A stretch of 64,000 bases of DNA from Erwinia sp. SLM-02 (GCF_037450285.1 NZ_JAQISN010000001.1:310001-374000), one strand, 5' to 3'; shown: positions 17,494 through 26,424, counted from the stretch's first letter. Numbers and translations: made by a program. The notes: a model not told the origin generated them from the letters alone.

Positions 17494-17595
17494 CTACTGG
17501 CTACCGGGCATCGCCGCGCCGGAAGCGATAAACCATACCAGAAACGCCATTGCGGCAATAAAAATCAGGGTAGGGGCTATCGCTCTTTTATTCAC
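17494..17595 (-). CDS. yoaK: Very small YoaK-like membrane protein
   Basis: A 33-residue protein starting at GTG 17595: VNKRAIAPTLIFIAAMAFLV then WFIASGAAMPGSQ. It is one hydrophobic helix ending in a short Gly/Ala/Pro tail. This closely follows the layout of E. coli YoaK, a 32-residue inner-membrane protein as I recall it (basic start, PxxIFI, FLxWF, AxPG end). AAGG lies about 8 bases upstream of the GTG. The function of YoaK is unknown. A longer in-frame ATG at 17676 exists, but the extra residues look non-coding. Confidence 0.6.
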   Translation of the reverse strand: MNKRAIAPTLIFIAAMAFLVWFIASGAAMPGSQ

Positions 17596-17707
17596 GGCTG
17601 CATACCTTACGGGGCGGTAAAAGAAGGTGCCGCTTTCGGCTGGCGAGAATCGGCATGTTGGCGGCGATGATAGCACAGACGCGACGCTGAACGATCGTGG
17701 AATCCGC

Positions 17708-18601
17708 TCACGCCGGCGACTTTTTCCTCAGCCCCCCCGGTTCGTCCTGGCCTTCAACGCCCGGAATTTTTTTGCGGGCGGACGCCGTCAGCGCGCGGCG
17801 CTCACCGTCATCCAGCTGGTGATAAAAAAAGCGCGCGGTGGCCTCGGCGACCTGCTGGCGTTCCTGATCGATAGTGACCAGATGATAACTTTCTTCCAGC
17901 TGGATAAAGGCGGTTTTACCGCCGTAATGGCGCTCAACGTAGCGTGAATTGGAGATATCCGTCACGTCATCCTCACGTGCGTGGATCAGCAGCGCCGGAA
18001 CCCGGGTGGTGGGCATCACCTGTTTCGCCTCGCCGGCCAGCCGCAGCACTTCGCGCAGCATGATCCCGGGCGTATTGGTGTGGCCGGCCGCTGAACTGTC
18101 GCCGCTTTGTAATTTCATCTCGATGCGCTCCCGCAGCTGCGCGTTTTTAATGCCGTAGGGCGGCGCTTCCTGGAAGTGGTAGCGATTGCGAAACAGCGGA
18201 ATCTTCAGCAGCAGCGGCAGCATAAATGAAAACCGGGAAACCGCCCAGCCGTTGCATTTTAGCGTTATCGCATAGAGGGCCAGCCCGCGTATTTCCGGAA
18301 AGTGATGGGCGAGAATGATCCCCATGGATGCGCCCGCCGACAGGCCACCGGCGAAAACCTGATAGCCCTCGCGGGCCAGCCGCTGATATTCCGCGGCAAT
18401 CGCCCGCAGCCAGTCCCGCCTGTCAGACTGCAGCAGTGCCTTCATATCCGAGCAGTGGCCCGGGAGAACGGGGATGGAAACGGTAAATCCGTAGCGGTGC
18501 AAACGCATGCCGACGGAGTCCATCTCTTTTGGCGTACCGGTCAGACCGTGAATTAACAGCACGGCGATACGGCTTCCCCGGTGAAAAATAGCAGTGGTCA
18601 T
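17708..18601 (-). CDS. Alpha/beta hydrolase (carboxylesterase/lipase-like)
   Basis: A 297-residue hydrolase. An N-terminal HG oxyanion motif (AVLLIHGLTGTPKEM), nucleophile elbow GLSAG (Ser about residue 93), acid residue region HAREDDVTD and catalytic His in EESYHLVTID form a complete triad. There is no signal peptide. It is 17 bases after the dehydratase gene on the same strand, so it is probably the last gene of the lipid operon 22192-17708. It might release or trim an acyl product, but the substrate is unknown. Confidence 0.8.
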   Translation of the reverse strand: MTTAIFHRGSRIAVLLIHGLTGTPKEMDSVGMRLHRYGFTVSIPVLPGHCSDMKALLQSDRRDWLRAIAAEYQRLAREGYQVFAGGLSAGASMGIILAHHFPEIRGLALYAITLKCNGWAVSRFSFMLPLLLKIPLFRNRYHFQEAPPYGIKNAQLRERIEMKLQSGDSSAAGHTNTPGIMLREVLRLAGEAKQVMPTTRVPALLIHAREDDVTDISNSRYVERHYGGKTAFIQLEESYHLVTIDQERQQVAEATARFFYHQLDDGERRALTASARKKIPGVEGQDEPGGLRKKSPA

Positions 18602-18618
18602 TGTGCAGTGATACTCCG

Positions 18619-19041
18619 TTAATTATCCGCCTGATAAAAGACTTTAAGCTGTCCGCTGGCCAGTAAACGCGGCCCGCAGGCAACGCTGAATTCCAGCAGG
18701 CTGAGGCCGGCAAGCTCCGTGGTGATGGCGACGCTGATGAGCAGCGTTTCCCCGATCCTTGCATCGCCTGAAACCTGGAAGTTATTCACCGATGCCAGCA
18801 GGGCGGTCGCGGAACCGCTGCCCGCCACAGCCTCTATTCCCTTGAGGGCGCAGGCTGCCTGTGCCGCCAGCTCGATGAAACCGCAGCGATCGAGCGTGCC
18901 GTCTTCGCTGAGTAGCAGATGCCGATCGTGCAGTTTTACAGAGGCCAGCACCTGCTGGCCCTGCACGCTGAGAACGTTGTCGATACAGCACATTCCCCCA
19001 CGATGGGGGATCAGGGTGTGCGCCGGTAGTGGAAAGGTCAT
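18619..19041 (-). CDS. Hotdog-fold 3-hydroxyacyl-ACP dehydratase-like protein (ApeP-like)
   Basis: A 140-residue protein with LIPHRGGMCCIDNVL near the N terminus and FIELAAQAACALKG in the central helix, the pattern of the FabA/FabZ-related family that includes ApeP of aryl-polyene clusters. The His in PHRG and the Glu in FIELAAQ are the likely catalytic pair. It lies between the ACP gene and the hydrolase. It probably removes water from 3-hydroxyacyl-ACP; a non-catalytic role cannot be excluded. Confidence 0.75.
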   Translation of the reverse strand: MTFPLPAHTLIPHRGGMCCIDNVLSVQGQQVLASVKLHDRHLLLSEDGTLDRCGFIELAAQAACALKGIEAVAGSGSATALLASVNNFQVSGDARIGETLLISVAITTELAGLSLLEFSVACGPRLLASGQLKVFYQADN

Positions 19042-19062
19042 CCGTGTTCCTTTTAATCGTCA

Positions 19063-19320
19063 TCAGATGGCCTGGGCCATCACGGTTTTAAAGATGAACG
19101 CCTGAAGCTCACCCAGCGTTTTGATGCTCACCAGTTCGGTATTTTTGCCGATATGGATACCAAAGCCTTTTTCAAACGCCACGACCATATCGACCGCATC
19201 CAGGCTGTCCAGCCCAAGATCCTCATACAGGCTCGCTTCGGGCAGCAGTTCTTCCTGTTCCAGCTCAAATTCCTCTGCCAGAATCTGCTTAACTTTTTCA
19301 TTCAGTTCATGTTTATCCAT
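19063..19320 (-). CDS. Acyl carrier protein
   Basis: An 85-residue acidic carrier protein. Its attachment motif is LGLDSLDAVDMV, with the phosphopantetheine Ser in DSLD at about residue 39, and it has the usual flanking helices (KVKQILAEEFELEQEELLPE). It is not the housekeeping AcpP, judging from sequence and context. It should carry the growing chain for the neighbouring ketosynthase, reductase and dehydratases. No phosphopantetheinyl transferase is in the window. Confidence 0.93.
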   Translation of the reverse strand: MDKHELNEKVKQILAEEFELEQEELLPEASLYEDLGLDSLDAVDMVVAFEKGFGIHIGKNTELVSIKTLGELQAFIFKTVMAQAI

Positions 19321-19464
19321 CGTATTTTCCTCAATACCAGACTAGAAATAATGCCTCCGGGGCAGAACGGTATTATCGCTCCGGCTTGCCCCTGAGGCTG
19401 GATACCGGGGCCACACCGTTTGGCGACGAGCGCCATACAGGCGTGACGGTAACCGCCACGTTGA

Positions 19465-20973
19465 CTAACGGCACGTTCTGACTCCGTCGAGTAGATTCTG
19501 GTGGCCCAGTAAGTAACCGCAGGCGAGAAAGGCGGAGATCGTTGCGCCGATGACGCCGGGGCCGGTAACGGCCTGGCCTGCCAGATACAGCCCGGCAACG
19601 CGGGTGACGGGTAGCGGATTAAACTGCGTCATATCATGCGCCACGCCGTACATCCCGCCGCCCGGCGAGTAGAGATACTTTTGCAATGTCACCGGGGTGG
19701 CGCCGTCCACCAGCCTCAGCCCGTCGATTTCCGGCACCGCCTTACGGAGTGAGGAAAAGAGCGCTTTCAGCCGCTGTTTTTTCAGCGCGCGGTAGGCTGC
19801 GGGACGCTTGCCGTTGCCGGTGCCGTAGAACGCCGAATATTCCGCCGCATCGCAGGGGATCGCCGCAACGTAATCACAGGTCGCGGGCGATCCCGCGTGC
19901 CGGTTTAGCACCGACGGCCCGGGTATGATGTAAAACGGCCCCTCATTGCCACGATGATGCGGCATAAAGGCCTGGCTGAGAGGGCGATCGTGACGGCAGT
20001 AAAGAACGTTACTTTTGTCCAGCAGCGTTGGGGGTTCAGATCCCCCGGAAAGATATAACAGGTGGGCTGACATCCCGTCATAAAGCTGATGCAGGCGGCC
20101 CATCGCCGCCGGACGCAGCGCTTTTTCCGGCAGCATCGACGGCAGAAAGCGGGGGTGCCCGGTATAAATGACCGCAGAACAGGCCAGCCGCTCCCCGTTG
20201 TCCAGTTCGACCTCACTCAGCGTGCCGTCGGATCGGCAGTGGATCTGCACCGCGCTACGGCTGCAATGCAGCGTCACGTCCTCTTCCGCCAGGCGCTGCT
20301 CGAAAGCGTTAACCAGCGACAGTCCCCCCTGAGTAAAAGTCCGCACGCCGTCAAAGTGGGTCCCGGCAACGCGTGCATGCTGCAGGAAGGAAACGCTGTC
20401 CGGAGAAACGCCGTGGTAGATGCAGGGAACGGCCAGCAGGGTCTGCAGCCAGGGATCGCGGGTATAGCCTGCGATGTAGTTTTGCAAAGAGACATGCCAG
20501 CGCGGGTCGGTCTCGTCCCGGCCGGGCAAACCCTGCAGCGAATGGAAGGAGGAAGAGTAATAGGCGGCTTTCACATCGGCCATATAGCGCTGAATTCCCT
20601 TCCTTTCTGCCGGAAAATCGGCGCACAGCCCGGCCAGCAGGCTGTCATAGTCGGCCGCCAGCGAAAATTCGCGACGATCGGAAAAGCGCACGGTTTCAAA
20701 GCGATGACGGTTGAACTCAACGCTGGGCAGGTCACGTATGCCGAGATAGCGCAGATAGGCGGTTAATACGCCGTTCTCCGACAGCTCGCCGACAAAATGG
20801 ACGCCGCTGTCAAAGTACAGACGGCTTTTCAGAAAGCCCCGCATGGTAACGCCCGGCAGTTTGGCGCGTTCGACCAGCGAAACGCGGTAGCCGTGCATCG
20901 CGAGCAGCAGCGCTGAAGCCATGCCGGATGCGCCGGCGCCGATAACCACGGCTGAAGGTCGGATCGGGTTCAT
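19465..20973 (-). CDS. CrtI/RetSat-like FAD-dependent oxidoreductase
   Basis: A 502-residue flavoprotein. It opens with a dinucleotide-binding fold (VVIGAGASGMASALLLAMHG then YRVSLVE) and ends with the phytoene-desaturase-type C terminus (GLYLAGQAVTGPGVIGATIS). The family includes carotenoid desaturases and retinol saturases, which add or remove double bonds in polyene chains. It starts two bases from the ketosynthase stop and precedes the ACP, so it probably acts on an ACP-linked or released unsaturated chain. No other carotenoid gene is nearby. Confidence 0.82.
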   Translation of the reverse strand: MNPIRPSAVVIGAGASGMASALLLAMHGYRVSLVERAKLPGVTMRGFLKSRLYFDSGVHFVGELSENGVLTAYLRYLGIRDLPSVEFNRHRFETVRFSDRREFSLAADYDSLLAGLCADFPAERKGIQRYMADVKAAYYSSSFHSLQGLPGRDETDPRWHVSLQNYIAGYTRDPWLQTLLAVPCIYHGVSPDSVSFLQHARVAGTHFDGVRTFTQGGLSLVNAFEQRLAEEDVTLHCSRSAVQIHCRSDGTLSEVELDNGERLACSAVIYTGHPRFLPSMLPEKALRPAAMGRLHQLYDGMSAHLLYLSGGSEPPTLLDKSNVLYCRHDRPLSQAFMPHHRGNEGPFYIIPGPSVLNRHAGSPATCDYVAAIPCDAAEYSAFYGTGNGKRPAAYRALKKQRLKALFSSLRKAVPEIDGLRLVDGATPVTLQKYLYSPGGGMYGVAHDMTQFNPLPVTRVAGLYLAGQAVTGPGVIGATISAFLACGYLLGHQNLLDGVRTCR

Positions 20974-20974
20974 A

Positions 20975-22192
20975 TTAAAAACCGATGACCAGGCTGGAGT
21001 TCGTTCCGCCGAAACCGGCCGAATTACACATCGCGCTGGTCAGCGGCTGTTGTCGGGTTTCAGTGATAATATCCAGCTGCGATGTGTCTTCATCCGGCCC
21101 GTCAAAATTGATGTTGGCCGCCATGAAATCGTTTCTGGCCATCAGGCAGCTGTACACCACCTGCGCGGCGCCGCTCATCCACAGCTCATGGCCGGTCATG
21201 GATTTAGTGGAGGACACCGGCACGCCCTGTGGCCCGAAAATATCGAGGATGTTACCGGCTTCCATCGCATCGCCAAGCGGGGTTGACGTGGCGTGCGCGC
21301 AAAGATAGGCGATATCCTGCGGCATCAGTCCGGCGTTTTTCAGCGCCATGCGCATAGCGCGCCCGAGGCCGGTGCGGCTGGGCGCCACGATATTTTCGCC
21401 ATCGGAAGAAAACCCGTAGCCGAGGATCTCACCCCAGATGGGTGCCCGCCGCGCCACGGCGAGATCGTAACGTTCCAGCATCAGCGCCGCCGCGCCGCCG
21501 CCGGGGACCAGACCGTCGCGGCTTCTGGCAAAGGGGCGGCTGGCCGTCTGCGGCTGGTCAATGTGGGATGAAAACGCGCCCAGTCCGTCAAAGCTGCAGG
21601 TTGCCTGCCAGTTAATTTCCTGCGCACCACCACAAATCATGCGATCCTGGCGCCCAAGCATAATCAGGTCTGCAGCCTGGCCGACCGCGTGCCCGCTGCT
21701 GGCGCAGGCTCCGCTGATTGACCAGCTGGCACCCTGGGTGCCAAGGATAGCGTTGAGGTTAATAGTAGTGGTCGAGGTCATCGACTGGAACACCAGGCCA
21801 CTGCCCAGCAGCGACGTGTCTTTGACTTCCAGCAGCCGGTTAGCCTGCTCAATACCGGTCAGTACGCTGGAATCACAGCCAAAAATAAGGCCGGTGCGGT
21901 CGTTGCGAATTTCCGCCGGCGACAGGCCAGAATCATACAGTGCACAGAATGCGGCTTCGGCCGCCCATTCCACAAAAAGCGGGGTGGTTTTACGCTGCTT
22001 GCGATTGAGCGGAAAGCGAGGGGTGAACGGTTTAATCGCGCCGGTGAGCGGTGAATTAAACCCTAACGTCTGGCGGACAGGATCGATGACGACACCAGAA
22101 TGGCCGTAATATAACGCATCTGTGACCTCGCTGACCGACGTTCCAATGCTGGAAATAATACCCAAACCTGTAATAGCAACCCGGTGTAACAT
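20975..22192 (-). CDS. Beta-ketoacyl-ACP synthase (KAS I/II type)
   Basis: A 405-residue condensing enzyme (FabF-like). The Cys nucleophile (SISGACASSGHAVGQA) and both catalytic His (AHATSTPLGDAMEAG; STKSMTGHELWMSGA) are present, so it should be active rather than a chain-length factor. It is first in a minus-strand operon with the FAD enzyme, ACP, dehydratase and hydrolase. No second ketosynthase or acyltransferase is in view. Confidence 0.88.
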   Translation of the reverse strand: MLHRVAITGLGIISSIGTSVSEVTDALYYGHSGVVIDPVRQTLGFNSPLTGAIKPFTPRFPLNRKQRKTTPLFVEWAAEAAFCALYDSGLSPAEIRNDRTGLIFGCDSSVLTGIEQANRLLEVKDTSLLGSGLVFQSMTSTTTINLNAILGTQGASWSISGACASSGHAVGQAADLIMLGRQDRMICGGAQEINWQATCSFDGLGAFSSHIDQPQTASRPFARSRDGLVPGGGAAALMLERYDLAVARRAPIWGEILGYGFSSDGENIVAPSRTGLGRAMRMALKNAGLMPQDIAYLCAHATSTPLGDAMEAGNILDIFGPQGVPVSSTKSMTGHELWMSGAAQVVYSCLMARNDFMAANINFDGPDEDTSQLDIITETRQQPLTSAMCNSAGFGGTNSSLVIGF

Positions 22193-22598
22193 ATCCTCTC
22201 CCTGTACGGATGATAGAATATTAATACGGGGCGGTAGCGCAACGTATTAATATAATCAGTGGGGTCCCTTTTTCCTGCGCGGGGGTAAGTTTTTCTTTGC
22301 AAGAGTTTTACTTTATCAACAGAATTCAGTCTCGGTGAATATTAAAAGATCTCTATTTAACTGTCGTTTAATGTCATTTATCATTGTGCCTTATTACCGT
22401 TTTGTCTTGATGGATTATGCTTTTTTGCATTCAGTGATTGATGTCGAGATTAATGATGATATTTAATTCTATTTCCGATAAATCTAATTAATGAATATCA
22501 TTCTTTGAATGTAATAATTTTTTAATTTTAAATTTCGTTAACGTCAATATCACGTAACTTAGCCGATCTGACCCTGAATATGGAAAGAGAGGATAAAG
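22193..22598. other. AT-rich divergent intergenic region of the lipid cluster
   Basis: About 400 bases between the divergent ketosynthase and FabG-like genes, strongly AT-rich (long T and A tracts around 22410-22550) in an otherwise GC-rich neighbourhood. It must hold both promoters. The composition is that of an H-NS-type silencing target or recently acquired DNA. I see no gene or clear operator. Confidence 0.6.
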
Positions 22599-23357
22599 AT
22601 GAATTCGACTGCATCATCGCTTAATCAGACCGGTCGTGTTGCCCTGGTGACCGGAGCGAGCAGGGGAATAGGGGCTGCCATTGCCCGCAGGCTTGCCGGG
22701 GATGGATTTTCTCTGTGGCTGAACTATCGCCGCGAACAGGCTGCTGCCGAAGCGGTGCGCGAAGAGATCGTTGCCGCCGGGGGGCAGTGCCTGCTGTTGC
22801 CCTTTGACGTCACGGATGGTGCTCGCTGCCAGGCCGTACTGACGCCGCTGATCGCGCAGCTGGGGGCGCCCGCCGTGGTGGTGAATAATGCCGGTTTTGC
22901 CTGCGATAACGTGCTGGCGATGATGACCCGGGAGGAGTGGGATCGCGTGCTGCAGGTCCACCTGGGCGGTTTTTATAACGTCACCTCGGCGGTAGTGCCC
23001 GGCATGCAGCGCAGGCGCAGCGGGCGCATCATAACTATCGCCTCTACCGCCGGGCAAACCGGCGTGGCGGGCCAGGTTAACTATTCGGCGGCCAAGGCGG
23101 GGCTGATCGGGGCGACCCGTTCGCTGGCGGTTGAACTGGCGCGACGCAATATTCTGGTCAATGCGGTGGCGCCGGGTTTTATTACCACCGAGATGACCTC
23201 CGCGCTGCCGCTGGAAAGTCTCTCCAGCACGATCCCCCTTCGCCGCTTCGGTGAACCGGAGGAAGTGGCCTCGGTGGTCAGTTTCCTCGCCTCTGAAGGG
23301 GCCAGCTATATTACTGGCCAGGTGATTAGCGTTAACGGCGGGTTATTTACCGGCTGA
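22599..23357 (+). CDS. FabG-like 3-ketoacyl-ACP reductase (SDR)
   Basis: A 252-residue short-chain dehydrogenase: TGASRGIGAAIARRL cofactor motif, NNAGFA, catalytic Tyr/Lys in NYSAAKAGL, and the FabG-type end VISVNGGLFTG. It would reduce 3-ketoacyl-ACP with NADPH. It is transcribed away from the ketosynthase across the AT-rich gap, and its 3' end overlaps the converging thioesterase gene by 15 bases. Confidence 0.88.
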   Translation: MNSTASSLNQTGRVALVTGASRGIGAAIARRLAGDGFSLWLNYRREQAAAEAVREEIVAAGGQCLLLPFDVTDGARCQAVLTPLIAQLGAPAVVVNNAGFACDNVLAMMTREEWDRVLQVHLGGFYNVTSAVVPGMQRRRSGRIITIASTAGQTGVAGQVNYSAAKAGLIGATRSLAVELARRNILVNAVAPGFITTEMTSALPLESLSSTIPLRRFGEPEEVASVVSFLASEGASYITGQVISVNGGLFTG

Positions 23358-23849
23358 GGAGCAGGAAGGGATCTGGCCCTGTTTCCAGCGCTGGCAGAAC
23401 GCCGCGTAAAAGTCGGGCTGCCGGGCCAGATACTCTCCCGTTTTCAGCGTGAACATCTGCACGCTGAAGCCGGTGGCTACCGTCCTGTCCTGCGCATTGA
23501 GAATTTTATAGGCCATATTCATTCTCGCCGATTCGCACCAGTAAAGACGGGCAATAATCCGGCAGCGTTCAGCAAATGCCAGCGGATGATGGAAATTAAC
23601 GAACAGCTGTTTCATCGGAGCCGGGACCTGCTGGTGATAGAGCGTCCGGTAGCCGATACCCAAGCGTTCGCCCAGCGCCACGCGGGCATCTTCGAAGTAG
23701 CTGGCATAGTGCCCGTGCCAGACGATTTCCAGCGCATCCACCTCGTCAAAACGCACCGTTCGTTCTACGGACAGCTCAATCGGAGGCGGGGCCGCGCTGC
23801 CGTCCAGGCAGGGCACTGGGGTGAAATAGGGATAACGCATCATTGCCAT
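23343..23849 (-). CDS. 4HBT/YbgC-like acyl thioesterase
   Basis: A 168-residue hotdog thioesterase. The diagnostic segment is VRFDEVDALEIVWHGHYASY then FEDAR, with the catalytic Asp-equivalent in DEVDA as in the YbgC/4-hydroxybenzoyl-CoA family. It could release the chain from ACP. The stop overlaps the end of the FabG-like gene; its start overlaps the dehydratase gene upstream by 10 bases, so the two form a minus-strand pair. An alternative start is the third codon (ATG). Confidence 0.82.
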   Translation of the reverse strand: MAMMRYPYFTPVPCLDGSAAPPPIELSVERTVRFDEVDALEIVWHGHYASYFEDARVALGERLGIGYRTLYHQQVPAPMKQLFVNFHHPLAFAERCRIIARLYWCESARMNMAYKILNAQDRTVATGFSVQMFTLKTGEYLARQPDFYAAFCQRWKQGQIPSCSSAGK

Positions 23850-24226
23850 ACCTCGGTGTGTTCCAGTTCGAAAACCATTGCCGAGCAGGCGACGTCATTG
23901 CTGGCGATCGTCGCCTGATATTCTCCGGTGCTGCGCCCGGGCTTAACGGAAACGGACACCGTTTCCCCGGGCTTGATGGCATGCAGGAATTTGCAGCGCT
24001 TAACGCGACAAAGCCGCGCACTTTTCCCCACGGCGGCGGTATATCGCGCCAGCATAATTTGCACGATACCCGGCAGCAGGGGGTTATCAGGAAAGTGGCC
24101 GTCAAAGCCGGAAAATTCAGGGGTAAACATAAAGTGGCACTGCATCGTATCCGGTTCGCCTTCCCGACAAATTAAATGCGGTGGGGTAACAACAAAGTGG
24201 GACAGTTCCTGGGATAAACCTGGCAT
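23840..24226 (-). CDS. FabZ-like 3-hydroxyacyl-ACP dehydratase
   Basis: A 128-residue hotdog protein with the FabA/FabZ motif GHFPDNPLLPGIVQIMLA at about residues 43-60; the His in GHFP is catalytic in the family. The position of the second catalytic acid is not obvious. It forms a two-gene unit with the thioesterase and is the second dehydratase of the cluster, which suggests repeated dehydration to make a polyunsaturated chain. Confidence 0.8.
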   Translation of the reverse strand: MPGLSQELSHFVVTPPHLICREGEPDTMQCHFMFTPEFSGFDGHFPDNPLLPGIVQIMLARYTAAVGKSARLCRVKRCKFLHAIKPGETVSVSVKPGRSTGEYQATIASNDVACSAMVFELEHTEVWQ

Positions 24227-24361
24227 TTTATTCTCCCTTTATGCACAGAAAATAAGTGCAAATGTTACCCATCGGAGAAACGATTGTTTGTCGTGAAATG
24301 GCGTGAACACGCGTTTTTGTGCGGAAAGGGGAGGGATAAGCGATCGGCAGGACCCGGGTGG

Positions 24362-24391
24362 AACCGGTCGACGGCTGGCCGCCGACCGGTT
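24362..24391. repeat. Stem-loop downstream of the FyuA-like gene
   Basis: AACCGGTCG (24362-24370) pairs with CGACCGGTT (24383-24391) around a 12-base loop. On the minus strand, where it would end the receptor transcript, no T run follows, so termination is uncertain. Confidence 0.5.
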
Positions 24392-24399
24392 AAAACACG

Positions 24400-26424
24400 T
24401 CAGAACAGATCGACCCGCACGTCCAGGCCCGCGGTACGGCCATTATTCACCTGCGCATAGGCCGCGCCGTTCTGCACGATGCCGTAGGTGCGGTAGCGGC
24501 GATCCATCAGGTTATCGATATAGGCGGCAATATTCACCCGCTCGGTAGCCTGCCAGCCGAGGCGGATATCGGTGGTGGCATAGCTGCCCTGGCGCAGGGT
24601 GTTATCGCCGTCAAAATAGTGCTCACCCGCCAGATTCAGCGCCAGGCGCGGGGTCAGTGCTCCCCACGGCGTGTCGACGATGCCGTTCAGGCTGGTTCCG
24701 GCGCTGAAGCGCGGTACGAACGGGACGCGGTTATCGGCATACAGCTCGCTGTCGCCGGTAAACTCGGAACGCACCCAGTTGCCGTTCACATCCCATGACC
24801 ACCCCGGTGTGAACGTCCAGCTGGCGCTGAGTTCTGCACCCGTGGCATCCGCTGCACCGGCGTTGCTCAGGCTCTGATAGCCCACCGGGCCAGAGTACAG
24901 CTGCAGATTTTTGGTGTGGGTGTAGAACAGTGCGCCCTGAACCCGCAGCGCGTCAGCTTCATAGCGGGTGCCGATTTCGTAGTTAATCGACTTCTCCGCA
25001 TCGTAAGGTGCGGCGCTGACCATCGGCGTAGGCTGAATGCTGAACCCGGCCGGTTTGTAGCCCTGCGCCACGCGCACATAGCCGCGCAGCTCGGGCGTAA
25101 ACTGCCAGCCCGCCGACAGCTGACCGAGCAGATTGTCGTCGCGGGTTTTCCCTTTGTCGCCCCAGCCGTAGCCCATACTGCTGCCGTTATAGTCGGTCTT
25201 GGATTTATCGTGGGAGTAGCGCAGCCCGCCGCCGAGGTCGAAACGATCGGTCAGGTGCCACGTCAGATCGCTGTACGCCGCCAGTGTTTCATTGGCGGTC
25301 CAGCCACGGGTGCTGCTGACCGGAATGCCGCTGTAAGTATAGGCGGAGTCCACCGTTTCACGGCTGTTCTGACGGTAAAGGCCAAACACCATATCCACCG
25401 GTGTGTTACCGCCAAAGGTGGCCGCGCGCAGCTCCTGAGTGTCCTGATTCCAGCGCTCCGGCAGGCTGGCGTTGTAAGCTGAATAGGGGAATTCACGCTG
25501 ATAGTTTTGCTGCTGCCAGGCACCGATCAGGCTGAACAGCCAGCCGTCGGTGCGGTACTGGGTACTGAGCGACTGGCTGTGCGTGCAGCGGCGCAGATGG
25601 GGATCGCCACTGCCATCGCTGATTTCCAGCGTACGGCTTTTTTCATTATCGTAAGGCAGATAGGTGTCCTGCGTGGCGTGGGTGCACTCTTCGCTGACGG
25701 CGACGCTGGCTTCCCACGGCTGGTCATCCGGTGCCAGGCGCAGACGAAAATCACCCAGGTTGGTGCGGGCACCGCCCAGATTATCGCTGCCGGTCGCCGG
25801 GTTGGTCATCGACCCGTTATCCACCTGGCGCAGCAGGGTGGCGCTGCCGAACAGCATACCGGGAACCAGCGGGCCGCTCAGATTGACTTTGGTGTGATAG
25901 CCCTCGCGGCTGGCGATCCCGCCTTCCACATAGCCGTGCGGCGTGTCATCCGGTTTGCGGGTGACGATGTTGATAATCCCGCCCTGCGCGCTTTTACCGT
26001 ACAGCGTCCCCTGCGGGCCGCGCAGCATCTCCACGCTTTCCACATCGCCCAGCGCCTGCATGGCGTAGGTCGACAGCTGCGGGACGCCGTCCACGTAAAA
26101 ACTGACCGCCGGATTATAGAAGTCCTGCGCCGAAGAGATCCCACGCAGCGAAACCGACTGGAAAATCAGGCTGCCGCTGTTGCCCATCGTCAGGCCCGGC
26201 AGCACTTTCGGCAGCGCGTCGGTGCGGGTGACGTTCGCCTGGGCCAGCTCTTCTGCACCGACCTTCACCGAGGAAACGTTCTTCGCGGAGGCCGAATCCG
26301 GTGACTGTTTACTGGCATTGACCAGCATCGTATCGGACGGTGAGTTGCTGGCAACGTCGGCCAGGGCGACGGGGCTGAGCAGCAGGCTGCTGATGACCAG
26401 AGGGGTAAGGCGCAAGACAAGCAT
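24400..26424 (-). CDS. fyuA: FyuA-like TonB-dependent siderophore receptor
   Basis: A 674-residue outer-membrane receptor with a signal peptide, a TonB-box region near residue 32 (SDTMLVNASK), a plug domain (VLPGLTMGNSGSLIFQSVSL; VEMLRGPQGTLYGKSAQGGI) and a 22-strand barrel ending in Phe (LDVRVDLF). Length and long identical stretches match my memory of the Yersinia yersiniabactin/pesticin receptor FyuA (673 residues). It is divergent from a YbtA-like regulator, as part of an uptake module without biosynthetic genes. The ligand is probably ferric yersiniabactin or a close analogue. Confidence 0.9.
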   Translation of the reverse strand: MLVLRLTPLVISSLLLSPVALADVASNSPSDTMLVNASKQSPDSASAKNVSSVKVGAEELAQANVTRTDALPKVLPGLTMGNSGSLIFQSVSLRGISSAQDFYNPAVSFYVDGVPQLSTYAMQALGDVESVEMLRGPQGTLYGKSAQGGIINIVTRKPDDTPHGYVEGGIASREGYHTKVNLSGPLVPGMLFGSATLLRQVDNGSMTNPATGSDNLGGARTNLGDFRLRLAPDDQPWEASVAVSEECTHATQDTYLPYDNEKSRTLEISDGSGDPHLRRCTHSQSLSTQYRTDGWLFSLIGAWQQQNYQREFPYSAYNASLPERWNQDTQELRAATFGGNTPVDMVFGLYRQNSRETVDSAYTYSGIPVSSTRGWTANETLAAYSDLTWHLTDRFDLGGGLRYSHDKSKTDYNGSSMGYGWGDKGKTRDDNLLGQLSAGWQFTPELRGYVRVAQGYKPAGFSIQPTPMVSAAPYDAEKSINYEIGTRYEADALRVQGALFYTHTKNLQLYSGPVGYQSLSNAGAADATGAELSASWTFTPGWSWDVNGNWVRSEFTGDSELYADNRVPFVPRFSAGTSLNGIVDTPWGALTPRLALNLAGEHYFDGDNTLRQGSYATTDIRLGWQATERVNIAAYIDNLMDRRYRTYGIVQNGAAYAQVNNGRTAGLDVRVDLF

